NCBI RefSeq assembly: GCF_017814975.1
Contig: NZ_JAGIQA010000014.1
Coordinates: 161,582-225,581 of the forward strand
DNA length: 64,000 nucleotides
Direction of reading: 5' to 3'
Source: Cupriavidus consociatus
GTDB taxonomy: Bacteria; Pseudomonadota; Gammaproteobacteria; Burkholderiales; Burkholderiaceae
Below the pieces are notes generated by a model, which was not told the origin of the DNA, ran no database searches, and was given only the letters and a program-made list of their open reading frames with translations. Each line of letters begins with the position of its first letter. Positions within the stretch are counted from its first letter, which is position 1. Made by a program: the position numbers and the translations under genes. Of the stretch, positions 24,243-34,300 are shown in pieces.

Positions 24243-27200
24243 TCAGGCCGCCGGCCCCTCGCCCAGCATCTGCGCCACCGATGCCGCCGTCCCCGCCGCG
24301 CGCTCGCCCAGCAGGCGCTGCAGCGTGGCGAGCAGGTGGTCCTCGTTGTACGGCTTGCCGAGGTAGACGTTGACGCCGATCTCCTCCGCGTAGCGGCGAT
24401 GCTTGTCCGCCGTGCGCGAGGTGATCATGACCAGCGGCATGTGCGTCGTGCGCGAGTCGGAACGCACGTTGCGGGTCAGGTCGAAGCCGTCCATGTTCGG
24501 CATCTCGATATCCACCAGCATCGCATCCGGCATCACGTCCTGCAGCTGCTTGAGCGCATCCACGCCGTCGCGCGCCAGCACCACCTGGTAGCCGGCGCGG
24601 GTAAGCAGGCGCTGGGTCGCCTTGCGCACGGTCAGCGAATCGTCGACCACCATCACCGTGGGCTGCAGCGCCAGGCCGCCCACCGGCGCGGCGCTGCCGT
24701 CGCCGGCCAGTTCGGCAACCGCGCCCAGCGGCTCGGCCACCGGCTGCGCCAGTTCCGGCGCGGACTGCGCCGGCACCCTCTGCTGCGGCGCGGGCTGGCC
24801 GCGCTCGCGCAGCAGCCGCTGGGCCAGCACCACCGGGTTGTAGATCAGCACGATCTCGCCGTCCCCGAGCGTGGTCGCGCCGGCAATGCCTTCCAGCCGC
24901 GCCAGCTGCGGCCCGATGTGCTTGACCACCACTTCGCGGTTGCCGACCACCTCGTCCACGTGCACGGCGACACGTTCGGCGCCGCTGCGCACCAGCACCA
25001 CCGGCGAGTACTTGCGGCCAGCCGCCACGGCGTTGCCCTCTTCCAGCAGCGCGCCGAAGTAGAAGAACGGCACTTCGGCGCCGGCCACCGCGAAGCGTCC
25101 CTGGTTGTAGGCCTCCACCAGCGCCGGCGCGCGCAGCTGCTGCACCTGGTCGATCATGCCGCTGGGCACCGCATAGCGCCGCGCGCCCAGCGAGAATACC
25201 AGCACCTGCGTGATGGCCGTGGTCAGCGGCAGGTGCACGGTAAAGGTGGTGCCCTGCCCGGCCTTCGAGGCCAGCGTGATACGGCCGCCCAGCGCCACGG
25301 TCTCGGCGCGCACCACGTCCATGCCGACGCCGCGCCCGGCCAGTTCGGAGACCTCGTCGGCCGTGGAGAAGCCCGGGGCAAAGATCATCTCGGTCAGGCG
25401 CGCCTCGCCGGCGTCGTCGTCCGGCGCGAGCAGGCGGCGCTCGACCGCGCGCGCGCGGATGCGCGCCAGGTCCAGTCCGTTGCCGTCGTCGACGAAGTGC
25501 AGCACCACTTCATTGCCTTCCTGCTGCACTTCCAGCGTCAGCGCGCCGGTGGCGGGCTTGCCGGCGGCGCGGCGTTGCGGCGCGGGCTCGATCCCATGCA
25601 CCACCGCATTGCGGATCAGGTGTTCGATCGGGCCGGCCATGCGGTCCAGCACGGAACGGTCGATCTCCACCGTGCCGCCCTTGATCAGCAGCCGCACCTC
25701 CTTGCCGGTCTCGGTGGCGGCCTGGCGCGCCACGCGGTAGAGGCGCTCGGCCAGCGCGTCGAACTGCACCATGCGCGCCTGCATCAGGCTGCGCTGCAGC
25801 CCGCGCGTCAGGCGCGCCTGCGCGGCCAGGTCGCCGGCGGCGCGGTCGAAGCCGCGCTGCAGGTTCTGTTCGACGGTGGCCACGTCGTTGACCGATTCGG
25901 CCATCATCCGCGTCAGTTCCTGGAAGCGGGTAAAGCGGTCGAACTCGAGCGGGTCGAACTCCTGTTTGTGCTGCGCGTCGGCGATGCGCGACGCCATCTG
26001 CGATTCGGCCTGGATCTCGATCTCGCGCAACTGGCCGCGCAGGCGCGCCACGTTGTCATTGAGTTCGCCCAGGTAGGTGCGCATCGCGTCGAGTTCGCTG
26101 TCGAGCCGCGCGCGCGTCGCGCCGACTTCGCCGGCCTCGTTGATCAACGTGTCGAGCGCCCGCGCCTGCACGCGCACCAGCGCACGCTGCGGCTCGGCGA
26201 CCGGTGTGAGCGCAGTGGAGGCGGCGGATGGAATGGGCGGCATCGGCACCATCACATCAGCTGGCCCTGGCATGACGGGCAGCATGGGAACCGCCACGGT
26301 GGCGGCAGCAGGATCCGGGGCCGCTTCAGGCCGCGCTTCGGCAGCGGGTTCAACCTCGTCCTGCGGCAACCCGCCCAGGCCGTTGACCACATCGGGGTCG
26401 TCGGCGGGCAGCAGGCGTCCGGCCTGCAGCGCCTCGGTGTGCGCGAGGATGCGGTCGTACCAGGCGTAGAGGCGCCCGAACAGCTGCGGGGCGGCTCCTG
26501 GCGTGCCCTGCCCGGCCTGAGCGCGCAGGCTCGCATCGAGCAGTGTCTCCATCTCGTGCGCAGCCTGGCCCAGCGCCATCGCGCCCGCCATGCGCGCACT
26601 GCCCTTGAGCGTATGCAACGCGCGCAGCACCAGCCCGCCGTGGCGCATGTCCTCGGGCGCCGCTTCCCAGGTACGCACCAGCTTGCCGAGTTCGGGCAGC
26701 GTGCCCTGGGCTTCCTCGAGGAAGATCTGGACCAGCGCGGGGTCAGGCGCGGAGCCGGCCGCAGCGTCGGCGGCCTCCATCGCGGCCAGCGGCCGGTGCG
26801 AAGTCGGCAGCGTAATCACGACGGCATCGTGCTGCGCAGGCGGCGCGGGCCGGGCCGGCGCTGGCGCGGACGCTAGCGCGGGCACCCATGGCGCTTCGTT
26901 GGGCGCTTCGCTGGGCACTTCGTTTGGCGCTTCGTTGCGCGCTTCGTTGTCCTCGTGCAGCGGCTGGCCATAAAGCCGCGCCATCCCGTCCACCGGCGCG
27001 GGCGGCGCCGGAACGGCCACGCGCGGACGCAGCAAGGCGCGTTCGCCGAATTCCACCAGGCTGCGCCGCAGGCCGGTATCGGCCTGCGGCCAGACGCCGG
27101 CGGCAAACTGGTGCAGCATGCCGCGCAGCCGCTCCGCCGCCTGCTCCAGCAGGCGGAAGTCGCCCGGATGCATCGCCACCGGGTGCGAGCCCAGCTGCAG

Positions 27201-30200
27201 CAGCAGTCCTTCCAGCGCTTCGGCGATCTCGCGCACCGGCTCCAGCCCCACGGTCGAGGCGCTGCCCTGCAGCGTGTGCGCCAAGCGCAGCGCCAGCTCG
27301 CTCGGGCACGGATGGCCCTCGTGGCGCCATTCGGAGACATCGGTGGCGAACTGGCGCAGCAGGTCATCGGCCTCCTGCAGGTAGACGTTGTAGAGCGCCA
27401 GGCCAATGCGCACCGGGCCGATGACCTTGTAGTTGTCCTCGTCGCCGGACAGGCCGCCGGCGAGGCGGAACGGGATGACGTTGCCGTCGTCGGCGAGCGG
27501 ATCCTGCGGTGTCGCCGCGCCCGGCTGGCTGTCGTGCGCGGACGCAGCTTGCGGATCCGCCTCGGGGATGGGGCGTTCGGCCGGCACCGACTCTTCGGCC
27601 TTCGCCAGGCTGCCGTCGCGCACCGCCTCGGCGGTCGCCACCAGCGGCGCGATGTCGTGCGCCGCGGCGGCATCGCGGTGCAGCTGTGCCACCCACGCCG
27701 AGAGCTCGGCGTGCGCGCGGCGCAGCAGCGACAGCAGCGCCGGCACCGGCGCGCGCGCCTCGGCGATCCACAGGTTCATCACCTGCTCCACCGCCCAGGC
27801 GGCTTCGCCGTAGCGATGCAGCCCGACCATGCGGCTCGAGCCCTTGAGCGTATGGAAGGCGCGCCGCACGCGGCTGAGCATATCGGCATCGCGCAACGCA
27901 TCGACGCCCGCGTTGAGGTCGGCGGCAATACCGCCCAGCACTTCGTCGGCTTCGTTCAGGAAGATGTCGAGCAGTTCGGCATCCACTGCCGCGCTGTCGC
28001 CGGCCGCGGGCAGGACCGGCGCCGTGGCGGCGGCAGGCAGCGGCGCAGGTTCGGGTTCGCCCGCGGCATCGGCCAGCGCCAGCATCAGGCGGCCGGCGGC
28101 ATCATCGCTGCCGGCCAGCCAGGCATTGCATTGCGTGGTGGCATCGGCTGCGCGGCGGCGCAGCGGCGCGTTGTCGTCGATCGCGGCCTGGTCCGCCAGC
28201 GCCTGCAGCGCGGCGCGCAGGCGCTGCACTTGCGGCGCGTCGGGCATGGGGCCGGCCTGCAGCGCTTCCGCCGCGGCGTCGCGGGCGGCAGCGAGCGGAT
28301 GCTGGAAAGCGCGTCCGTCGTCCGCAGCTGCCGCTTCGGCGGGGATGTCGTGGCGGCGGGCGCGGCCGAATTCGAGCGCATCGGCAAAGGCATGGACGGT
28401 GCCCAGCTCCGCCGCCACGGCGGCGAGCAGTTCGGTGCGCGTGGCGGGGTCGGATGCATGGAAGGCATCGCCGACCGCGGCCAGCCGCGCGTTGACGTCC
28501 TGCACCGCGGCGGTGGCCCTGCCCGCGTCGCCGGCCAGCACGGGCGGCAGCGCCGGCGACGCTTGCAGCCGCTCCAGCGTGCTGCCCAGCGCGGCGAACG
28601 CCTGGCGCGCATCGCGCAGGTGGCCGGCGCCATCGGCACGCGCGGCGTTGCGGTCATAGCTGTCCAGCCACGACTCGCCACTGTCCAGTTGCGCGCGCAG
28701 CTGCGCCACGGCCTCGCCGCGCAGCGCCTGCGCGCGCGCATCGTCGACCATGCTGGCCAGCCACGCCGGTGCGCCCACGCCGGGATCCGATAGCGACTGG
28801 TGCAGGCAGTCGGCCAGTGCCTCGCACTGCGCGGCAAAGCGCGCCGCGGCGGGATGGGCGGATTGTCCGTGCACGCGCCACGGCAAGGCCAGCGCACGCG
28901 CCAGGAACAGCGCGATGCCGGTGGCGCCCAGCGCTCCGGCCCGGCTGACTTCCCAGCCGGGCCCCGCGGCCGCCATCGCCGACATCGCCGATATCGCCGC
29001 CTGCGACAGGCAGCGCTGCAGCGGCGGCTGTCCCAGCGGCTGTGCGGCTTCGGCAAGCGCCGCCAGCGCGGTTTCCCAGCCGGCCTGATCGCCGGCCGCG
29101 GCCTGCTCCAGCCCCGCGGCGGCCTGCTGCAGGTTGCGCGTATCGATCGGGTCGAGCCAGCCGTAATAGCGCAGCCGGAAGTCGGCGTCGGCCACCGCGT
29201 GCGCGGCGTCGAGACGGAAGGCCGCCAGCGTACGGGCGATGTCATTGCGCACGGCAGCGGCGCCATCGGCCTGGGCCGCGTCGCCGGCTACCGTTTTCGC
29301 CAGCCCCGTGCACACCAGCAGGAACACGGCATCATTCAGCAGCGCCTGCGGCACGCGCACATGCCCTTGCTGGTACTGGCGCAGCAGCAGGTTGGCACGC
29401 CCGGCAAAGCGCTTGGCCAGCAGGTCGGACGGCAGCAGTCCATGCCCGAGCGCGCGGAACACCAGCCCCAGCACATGCCAGACGTCACGGTCCGGGTGGT
29501 CGGCGGCGCGGCGCGGCTCCTGCTCGTTGGCGCGCACTTCGTCCAGCGCCGCATGCAGCGGCAGCCAGGCCTCGCGCAGCAGGGCAGCGTCCTGGCACGC
29601 GGCGGGCAGGCGCATGGCCTTCAGCAACGTGGCCTCGAACTGCTGGCGCGCGCGCGTGATGGCGGCGGGGCTGCGCGCCGGCAGCAGCATGCCGGGCAAC
29701 ATCTGCAGCTCGTCGAGCCACAGGTCGGCGGGATGCACGCGCTCCTCGCGCAGTTGCGCCAGCACGCCGGCGTAGGGCTGGAACAGCCGCAGCGGGGCCT
29801 CGTCGTCGCCGGCCATCAGGTCGTCGACATATTCGGCCAGTGCCTGCACGCCGGCGCGGAACACCGCCAGCGCCTGCGCATCGGCGGCGAGCTGGCCGGC
29901 ATCGATGGCCTCGAGCAGCCGGCGCAGCGCCTGGCAGTATGGATCGGTGCCGCGCAGCCCGACGATATGCACCGCGCCGGCGGCCTGGTGCAGGTGCTGG
30001 CCGGCAAGCCGCAGCGAAGTGGTATCACGCGCGCCCAGTGCCTCGGGCGCCTGGCGGATCTCATCGACGTAGTGGCCCAGCTCCGCGGCCGCGTCTTCGA
30101 GCGCGCCGCGCAGGCTCGGCGCGAGCCACGCCAGCCCGGACAGGTCGCGCGCCGCGCCGCCGGCGTCGGCCGGCACGGCAGTAGTGGCCGATGCGGGCAG

Positions 30201-30290
30201 CGGCGCCGCTTCCGGTTCGGGCATGGCGGGCGCCGGCAGCGATGCGTTGGCATCGGCCGCGTCGCTCGGGATGGGGAAATTCATGGGCAT
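24243..30290 (-). CDS. chpA: ChpA/PilL: hybrid CheA-type histidine kinase of the type IV pilus chemosensory system
   Basis: 2015-residue cytoplasmic kinase that relays surface or chemical signals to PilG/PilH to control twitching. Domains in order: an HPt-like segment lacking the normal motif (HLHQAAGAVHIVGL, about 98), a long helical region, then HPt domains with HTLKGS at about 814, HTLQGS at about 1005 (K replaced by Q) and HTLKGS at about 1226. A Pro/Ala linker is followed by the dimerisation helices (about 1375-1500), the HATPase (NAVVHG near 1562; GRGVGMDVV), a CheW-like domain (about 1690-1815) and a C-terminal receiver with its aspartate near 1923 (LVDIEMPNMDG). The start at 30290 has GGAAG upstream. 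It is last in the operon behind pilJ. Confidence 0.93.
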   Translation of the reverse strand: MPMNFPIPSDAADANASLPAPAMPEPEAAPLPASATTAVPADAGGAARDLSGLAWLAPSLRGALEDAAAELGHYVDEIRQAPEALGARDTTSLRLAGQHLHQAAGAVHIVGLRGTDPYCQALRRLLEAIDAGQLAADAQALAVFRAGVQALAEYVDDLMAGDDEAPLRLFQPYAGVLAQLREERVHPADLWLDELQMLPGMLLPARSPAAITRARQQFEATLLKAMRLPAACQDAALLREAWLPLHAALDEVRANEQEPRRAADHPDRDVWHVLGLVFRALGHGLLPSDLLAKRFAGRANLLLRQYQQGHVRVPQALLNDAVFLLVCTGLAKTVAGDAAQADGAAAVRNDIARTLAAFRLDAAHAVADADFRLRYYGWLDPIDTRNLQQAAAGLEQAAAGDQAGWETALAALAEAAQPLGQPPLQRCLSQAAISAMSAMAAAGPGWEVSRAGALGATGIALFLARALALPWRVHGQSAHPAAARFAAQCEALADCLHQSLSDPGVGAPAWLASMVDDARAQALRGEAVAQLRAQLDSGESWLDSYDRNAARADGAGHLRDARQAFAALGSTLERLQASPALPPVLAGDAGRATAAVQDVNARLAAVGDAFHASDPATRTELLAAVAAELGTVHAFADALEFGRARRHDIPAEAAAADDGRAFQHPLAAARDAAAEALQAGPMPDAPQVQRLRAALQALADQAAIDDNAPLRRRAADATTQCNAWLAGSDDAAGRLMLALADAAGEPEPAPLPAAATAPVLPAAGDSAAVDAELLDIFLNEADEVLGGIAADLNAGVDALRDADMLSRVRRAFHTLKGSSRMVGLHRYGEAAWAVEQVMNLWIAEARAPVPALLSLLRRAHAELSAWVAQLHRDAAAAHDIAPLVATAEAVRDGSLAKAEESVPAERPIPEADPQAASAHDSQPGAATPQDPLADDGNVIPFRLAGGLSGDEDNYKVIGPVRIGLALYNVYLQEADDLLRQFATDVSEWRHEGHPCPSELALRLAHTLQGSASTVGLEPVREIAEALEGLLLQLGSHPVAMHPGDFRLLEQAAERLRGMLHQFAAGVWPQADTGLRRSLVEFGERALLRPRVAVPAPPAPVDGMARLYGQPLHEDNEARNEAPNEVPSEAPNEAPWVPALASAPAPARPAPPAQHDAVVITLPTSHRPLAAMEAADAAAGSAPDPALVQIFLEEAQGTLPELGKLVRTWEAAPEDMRHGGLVLRALHTLKGSARMAGAMALGQAAHEMETLLDASLRAQAGQGTPGAAPQLFGRLYAWYDRILAHTEALQAGRLLPADDPDVVNGLGGLPQDEVEPAAEARPEAAPDPAAATVAVPMLPVMPGPADVMVPMPPIPSAASTALTPVAEPQRALVRVQARALDTLINEAGEVGATRARLDSELDAMRTYLGELNDNVARLRGQLREIEIQAESQMASRIADAQHKQEFDPLEFDRFTRFQELTRMMAESVNDVATVEQNLQRGFDRAAGDLAAQARLTRGLQRSLMQARMVQFDALAERLYRVARQAATETGKEVRLLIKGGTVEIDRSVLDRMAGPIEHLIRNAVVHGIEPAPQRRAAGKPATGALTLEVQQEGNEVVLHFVDDGNGLDLARIRARAVERRLLAPDDDAGEARLTEMIFAPGFSTADEVSELAGRGVGMDVVRAETVALGGRITLASKAGQGTTFTVHLPLTTAITQVLVFSLGARRYAVPSGMIDQVQQLRAPALVEAYNQGRFAVAGAEVPFFYFGALLEEGNAVAAGRKYSPVVLVRSGAERVAVHVDEVVGNREVVVKHIGPQLARLEGIAGATTLGDGEIVLIYNPVVLAQRLLRERGQPAPQQRVPAQSAPELAQPVAEPLGAVAELAGDGSAAPVGGLALQPTVMVVDDSLTVRKATQRLLTRAGYQVVLARDGVDALKQLQDVMPDAMLVDIEMPNMDGFDLTRNVRSDSRTTHMPLVMITSRTADKHRRYAEEIGVNVYLGKPYNEDHLLATLQRLLGERAAGTAASVAQMLGEGPAA

Positions 30291-30456
30291 GACGGCTTCC
30301 AGTGCGGCGCCGCCAGGGCGGCCGCGGGCGGCCCGCCGCGGCGGCAGGCAGGCGCTGGGTTGGCTTGTTGGCAGGCGCAGCGGTGGCGGCGGTGGCGGTG
30401 GCGGTGGCGGCAGTTACCGCGCTGCGCGGAAGCGGTCGCAGGCGTCATCCGGCCAC

Positions 30457-32682
30457 TCAGACGATCTTGAAGCGCGACACCGAGTTGCGCAGTTCCTCGG
30501 ACAGCAGCGTCAGCTGGCGCACGGATTGCGCGGTCTGGCGCGTGCCGCTGGTGGTCTGCTCGGTCACCTGCAGGATGCGTTCGATATGGCGCGCCACGGT
30601 GGTGGCAAGATCGGCCTCGTGCGAGGTGGACTGCGAGATCTGCTCGATCAGCTCCGCCAGCTGGCGCGACACCCGGCCGATCTCGACCAGCGCCGCGCCG
30701 GCGTTGTCGGACAGGCGCGCGCCCTCGACCACGCCCTGCGTGCTGCGCTCCATGGCGTGCACGGCGTCCTGGGTATCGGTCTGGATGGTACGGATCAGCG
30801 CGCCGATCTGCTTGGTGGCCTCGCCCGATCGTTCGGCCAGCCGCTGCACTTCCTCGGCCACCACCGAGAAGCCGCGCCCGGCTTCGCCGGCCGACGCGGC
30901 CTGGATGGCGGCGTTCAGCGCCAGCACGTTGGTCTGCTCGGTAATGTCGGAAATCAGCTCGACGATTTCACCGATCTCCTGCGACGATTCGCCCAGGCGC
31001 TTGATCCGCTTGGAGGTTTCCTGGATCTGCTCGCGGATGTCGTTCATGCCGGTGATGGCGTTCTGCACCGCCTGCTGGCCCTGTTCGGCCGCGGTCAGCG
31101 AGGCGCGCGCCACATTGGCCGATTCGGCCGCGCCGCGCGACACCTGCGTGATGCGGTCGGCCATCTCCACCACCGACTCGCCGGTCTGGCGGATCTGGCG
31201 CGACTGCTCCTCGGTGGTCGACAGCAGCTGGGTCGAGGTGGCCTGCACCTGCCCCGATGCCTGCGTCACCTCGCCGGCGGTCTGCTGCACCCGGCCGACC
31301 AGCTCGCGCAGCTCTTCCACGGTGTAGTTGACCGAGTCGGCGATGGCGCCGGTGATGTCCTCGGTCACCGTGGCCTGGCGCGTCAGGTCGCCGTCGGCGA
31401 TGTCCTGCAGCTCGTTCATGAGCTGCAAAATGGCCTTCTGGGTGTTGTCGTTATTGCGCTTTTCATCGAGGCGGCGCGCTTCGGCCTCGCGTTCGCGCGC
31501 CTCGGCTTCGAGCGCGCGCATGCGCGAATCGCGCAGGTACAGCGCGGCCAGGCCGACCAGGCACAGCAGCGTCAGCAGCGCCGACACCACGGTCGCGCCC
31601 AGCGTCACCGGGCGCAGGCGCGCCGACTCGGCATAGGCGCGCTGCAAGGCCGACAGCTCGCCGCGCAGCGCCTCGTTGTCGTTGAAGATCTGCTGCTGCG
31701 CGCGCTTGGCGGCGATCAGGCCGGGCAGGTTCTGCAGGATGGTCTGGGTGGTCTTCTGCACCGCGTCGAAACGCTGCGACAGCTGCTTCAGGTAGCCGCG
31801 CGTTTCTTCGTCGGTGGCGGCGGAGAGGCGCAGCGCTTCGCTGCCGTTCATCAGCCCGTCGAGCGTCTCGCGGAAGGTATTGGTGTCCTTGCCGAGCAGG
31901 AACGCGGTCTCGGGATTGACGCCTTCGCCGGCCAGGAACTCGTTCAGGTTCTTGCCCAGGCGCTGCGTCAGCATCACCAGCTGCGCGGAAGCCGCCACCT
32001 CGCGTGCATTGGCGCCGGACTGCAGCTTGATCGCGGCCACCTGCTCGGCGGCTTCCAGCAGTTCGGGGTTCGAGGCGTTGAAGACCTGCAGGGTCTGGCC
32101 GATGGTGGTCAGCACCGGCTGCTGGGCCAGCACGTCGGCCGCGCTCTTCTCGGAGCGCTTCCACGACGTCATCGCGGTCTCCAGCAGCGGTGCGGCATCG
32201 CCCGCGGTGGCGCGCACGCGCTTCTCGTCGCTGCCGTCCTGCAGCGCCTTCAGGTCCTTCGCCAGCGTCTCCTTGGACTCGCGCAGCTGCGTAAAGGCCT
32301 GCGCATTGCCCAGCAGCGCCACCGGCACCGCCTTGCCCAGGCGCTGCGAGTGCATCAGCATGTCGCCCGCAATCTCGATCTGTGCCGCGGCATTGTTGGC
32401 GATGCGGTTGTCCAGGTACACCGAGCCCAGCAGCGCCACCAGCGACACCACCACGCCCACCGTCAGCACCCGCTGCTGCGACGAGAACGGCATGCGGCCC
32501 ATCCACGCCGACACGTGGTCCAGCGGCGTGGCGCCAAGCCCGGCGGGCGCGGCGGACGCGGCGGATTCCGCGGGCGCGGCTTCCCGGCCGCCGGCATAAG
32601 CCATGTCCGGTCCGCCGCCAAGGGCGGCAGCGGCATCGGCTGCCGGCGTACGCCGGCCCAGGCTGAATTTCTTGAAACCCAT
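30457..32682 (-). CDS. pilJ: Type IV pilus methyl-accepting chemotaxis protein PilJ
   Basis: 741-residue inner-membrane receptor. Helices at about 68-90 (VLTVGVVVSLVALLGSVYL) and 355-380 (VSALLTLLCLVGLAALYL) bracket a large periplasmic region with two PilJ-type four-helix repeats (IAGDMLMHSQRLGKA and SAQLVMLTQRLGKNL). After a HAMP-like stretch comes the cytoplasmic coiled-coil signalling domain, with the hairpin tip EVQRLAERSGEATKQIGALI. It lacks an obvious C-terminal pentapeptide for CheR tethering. Located between pilI and chpA; no pilK methyltransferase gene follows. Confidence 0.94.
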   Translation of the reverse strand: MGFKKFSLGRRTPAADAAAALGGGPDMAYAGGREAAPAESAASAAPAGLGATPLDHVSAWMGRMPFSSQQRVLTVGVVVSLVALLGSVYLDNRIANNAAAQIEIAGDMLMHSQRLGKAVPVALLGNAQAFTQLRESKETLAKDLKALQDGSDEKRVRATAGDAAPLLETAMTSWKRSEKSAADVLAQQPVLTTIGQTLQVFNASNPELLEAAEQVAAIKLQSGANAREVAASAQLVMLTQRLGKNLNEFLAGEGVNPETAFLLGKDTNTFRETLDGLMNGSEALRLSAATDEETRGYLKQLSQRFDAVQKTTQTILQNLPGLIAAKRAQQQIFNDNEALRGELSALQRAYAESARLRPVTLGATVVSALLTLLCLVGLAALYLRDSRMRALEAEAREREAEARRLDEKRNNDNTQKAILQLMNELQDIADGDLTRQATVTEDITGAIADSVNYTVEELRELVGRVQQTAGEVTQASGQVQATSTQLLSTTEEQSRQIRQTGESVVEMADRITQVSRGAAESANVARASLTAAEQGQQAVQNAITGMNDIREQIQETSKRIKRLGESSQEIGEIVELISDITEQTNVLALNAAIQAASAGEAGRGFSVVAEEVQRLAERSGEATKQIGALIRTIQTDTQDAVHAMERSTQGVVEGARLSDNAGAALVEIGRVSRQLAELIEQISQSTSHEADLATTVARHIERILQVTEQTTSGTRQTAQSVRQLTLLSEELRNSVSRFKIV

Positions 32683-32798
32683 GGCACCCTCTTCCGTTCT
32701 ATTCGTTGTTGTGCCCGGCGGCTCGTGCCGGGTGCGCCAGGCCAGGGCCAGCGCTTGTCTTCTTGCCCGCTCGCGGCTCCGGCGCTGCGCGCGCCGGC

Positions 32799-33359
32799 TC
32801 AGGCCGCGCTGCGGCCCACCTGCAGGAACGCCGGCGCGTCCAGCAGCGCGCGCACGTTGAGCACCTGCCAGTCGCGCCCGTCGCAGTCGGCAAAGCGCTG
32901 GCCCTCCCAGGCCGGCGCCTCATCCGGGTGCTGCGCCGCCTCCTCGTGCGGCAGGCCCAGGTCCGCGGCATGGCGCAAACCCGCCACGCGCGTGGCCAGG
33001 ATCGCGCAGGCGCGCTCCACCTGGCGCGACAGCACCACCAGCTTGCTGCCAGGCTGCACCGGCGTGGGCGCACCGCCGCAGAACAGGCTGAAATCGATCA
33101 CGCCCAGCAGGCTGCCGCGCGCGTTGACCAGGCCGCTGTACCACGGCTGCGTCAGCGGCACGCGGCTGGGCTGGCGCATGTCGAGCACCTCGCCGGTCTC
33201 CGCCAGCGGCAGCAGCCAGTGGCGCGCGCCGATCTGCAGCGCCAGGTAGCTGTCTGCGGCGGGCAGGCTGCGCGCCTCGCGCAGGCGCCGGGCCAGCATG
33301 GCCTGGTAGTCCTGCAGGCGGGTGTGGCGGGCGCGTAGGTCTTGGCGTGGCGCGTTCAT
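32799..33359 (-). CDS. pilI: CheW-like adaptor PilI
   Basis: 186 residues, a single CheW domain that couples receptor PilJ to kinase ChpA. Family marks: YLALQIGARHWLLPLAETGEVLDMRQPSRVPLTQPW, then WYSGLVNARGSLLGVIDFSLF. Lies 52 bases behind pilH and 116 bases ahead of pilJ in the same orientation. Confidence 0.92.
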   Translation of the reverse strand: MNAPRQDLRARHTRLQDYQAMLARRLREARSLPAADSYLALQIGARHWLLPLAETGEVLDMRQPSRVPLTQPWYSGLVNARGSLLGVIDFSLFCGGAPTPVQPGSKLVVLSRQVERACAILATRVAGLRHAADLGLPHEEAAQHPDEAPAWEGQRFADCDGRDWQVLNVRALLDAPAFLQVGRSAA

Positions 33360-33411
33360 GTGGCGGTCCCCGGTACTGGTGGTGGCATCCCGTACGGCCG
33401 GCGCTGGCGGC

Positions 33412-33783
33412 TCAGTGCGCCAGCGCGGCGATCTTGCCCAGCAGTTCCTCGCCGTCGACCGGCTTGACGATGTAGTCCGACGCGCCCTGGCGCATGCCCC
33501 AGATGCGGTCGGTGTCCAGGCCCTTGCTGGTGCACATGATCACGGGGATGTCCTTGAAGCGGTCGTCGCGCTTGATCGCGCGGGTGGCCTGGTAGCCGTT
33601 CTGGCCGGGCATCACCACATCCATGAGGATCAGGTCGAAGCTTTCCGATTCCAGGCGCGCGAAGGCCTGGTCGCTGTTGCCGGCGACCGAGACCTTGAAG
33701 CCGCGCTTGCCGAGCAGGTCGGACATGAACAGCGCTTCGGTCGGGGAATCGTCGACGATCAGGATCTTGTTGATGGCAGTCAT
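33412..33783 (-). CDS. pilH: Twitching-motility response regulator PilH
   Basis: 123-residue stand-alone receiver. Acidic pair D11-D12, phospho-acceptor D55 in LILMDVVMPGQNGYQ, conserved lysine in YIVKPVDGEEL. The start at 33783 has AAGGAAACC upstream and gives MTAINKILIVDDSPTEAL, typical of PilH. In Pseudomonas PilH opposes PilG and affects pilus retraction. It begins 19 bases after pilG. Confidence 0.93.
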   Translation of the reverse strand: MTAINKILIVDDSPTEALFMSDLLGKRGFKVSVAGNSDQAFARLESESFDLILMDVVMPGQNGYQATRAIKRDDRFKDIPVIMCTSKGLDTDRIWGMRQGASDYIVKPVDGEELLGKIAALAH

Positions 33784-33802
33784 GAGGTTTCCTTCGGTTC
33801 GT

Positions 33803-34300
33803 TCAGGCCGGCAAAGCCCTTTCCGCCGCGTCAGCGTGGACCGGCAGGCAGGCCTGCACGGCCTGCAGCAGCGCTTCGCGGGTGAACGGCTTGGCCAGAT
33901 GGTCATGCGCCCCCACCAGGCGGCCGCGCGAGCGGTCGAACACGCCGTCGCGCGAGGACAGCATGATCACGGGGATGGCGTGGAAGCGCGGGCTTTTCTT
34001 GATCAGGGAACAGGTCTGGTAGCCGTCCAGCCGGGGCATCAGGATGTCGCAGAAGACCAGGTCCGGATGCAGCTCGCCGACCTTGGCCAGCGCCTCGAAG
34101 CCGTCCTCGGCCAGCATTACCTGGTATCCCGCCTGCGCCAGGAAGATCTCCGCGGTGCGGCGGATGGTGCTGGAATCGTCGATGACCAGCACCTTGCGGC
34201 GCGCGCGCGCCTGGGTGTCCGGTATTGGTGCGCCAGGCGCCGCAATGCTGACGCCGGCGGCATTGACCCGCTGGTTTTCTTCTGTTTGAGCGACCCGCAT
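33803..34300 (-). CDS. pilG: Twitching-motility response regulator PilG
   Basis: 165 residues: a roughly 35-residue N-terminal extension, then a receiver with D41-D42, phospho-acceptor D85 (LVFCDILMPRLDGYQ) and lysine in HLAKPFTREAL. First gene of the Chp operon. The chosen ATG at 34300 has only a weak ribosome site (GGGAAC), and a start closer to the receiver at a GTG is possible. PilG promotes pilus extension and cAMP signalling in Pseudomonas; here the output is inferred from family. Confidence 0.9.
   Translation of the reverse strand: MRVAQTEENQRVNAAGVSIAAPGAPIPDTQARARRKVLVIDDSSTIRRTAEIFLAQAGYQVMLAEDGFEALAKVGELHPDLVFCDILMPRLDGYQTCSLIKKSPRFHAIPVIMLSSRDGVFDRSRGRLVGAHDHLAKPFTREALLQAVQACLPVHADAAERALPA

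Noticed and set aside
24234..33249. Long plus-strand open frames opposite chpA and pilJ
   Set aside because: Shadows of the Chp genes, whose domains are unmistakable; compositions are not protein-like.
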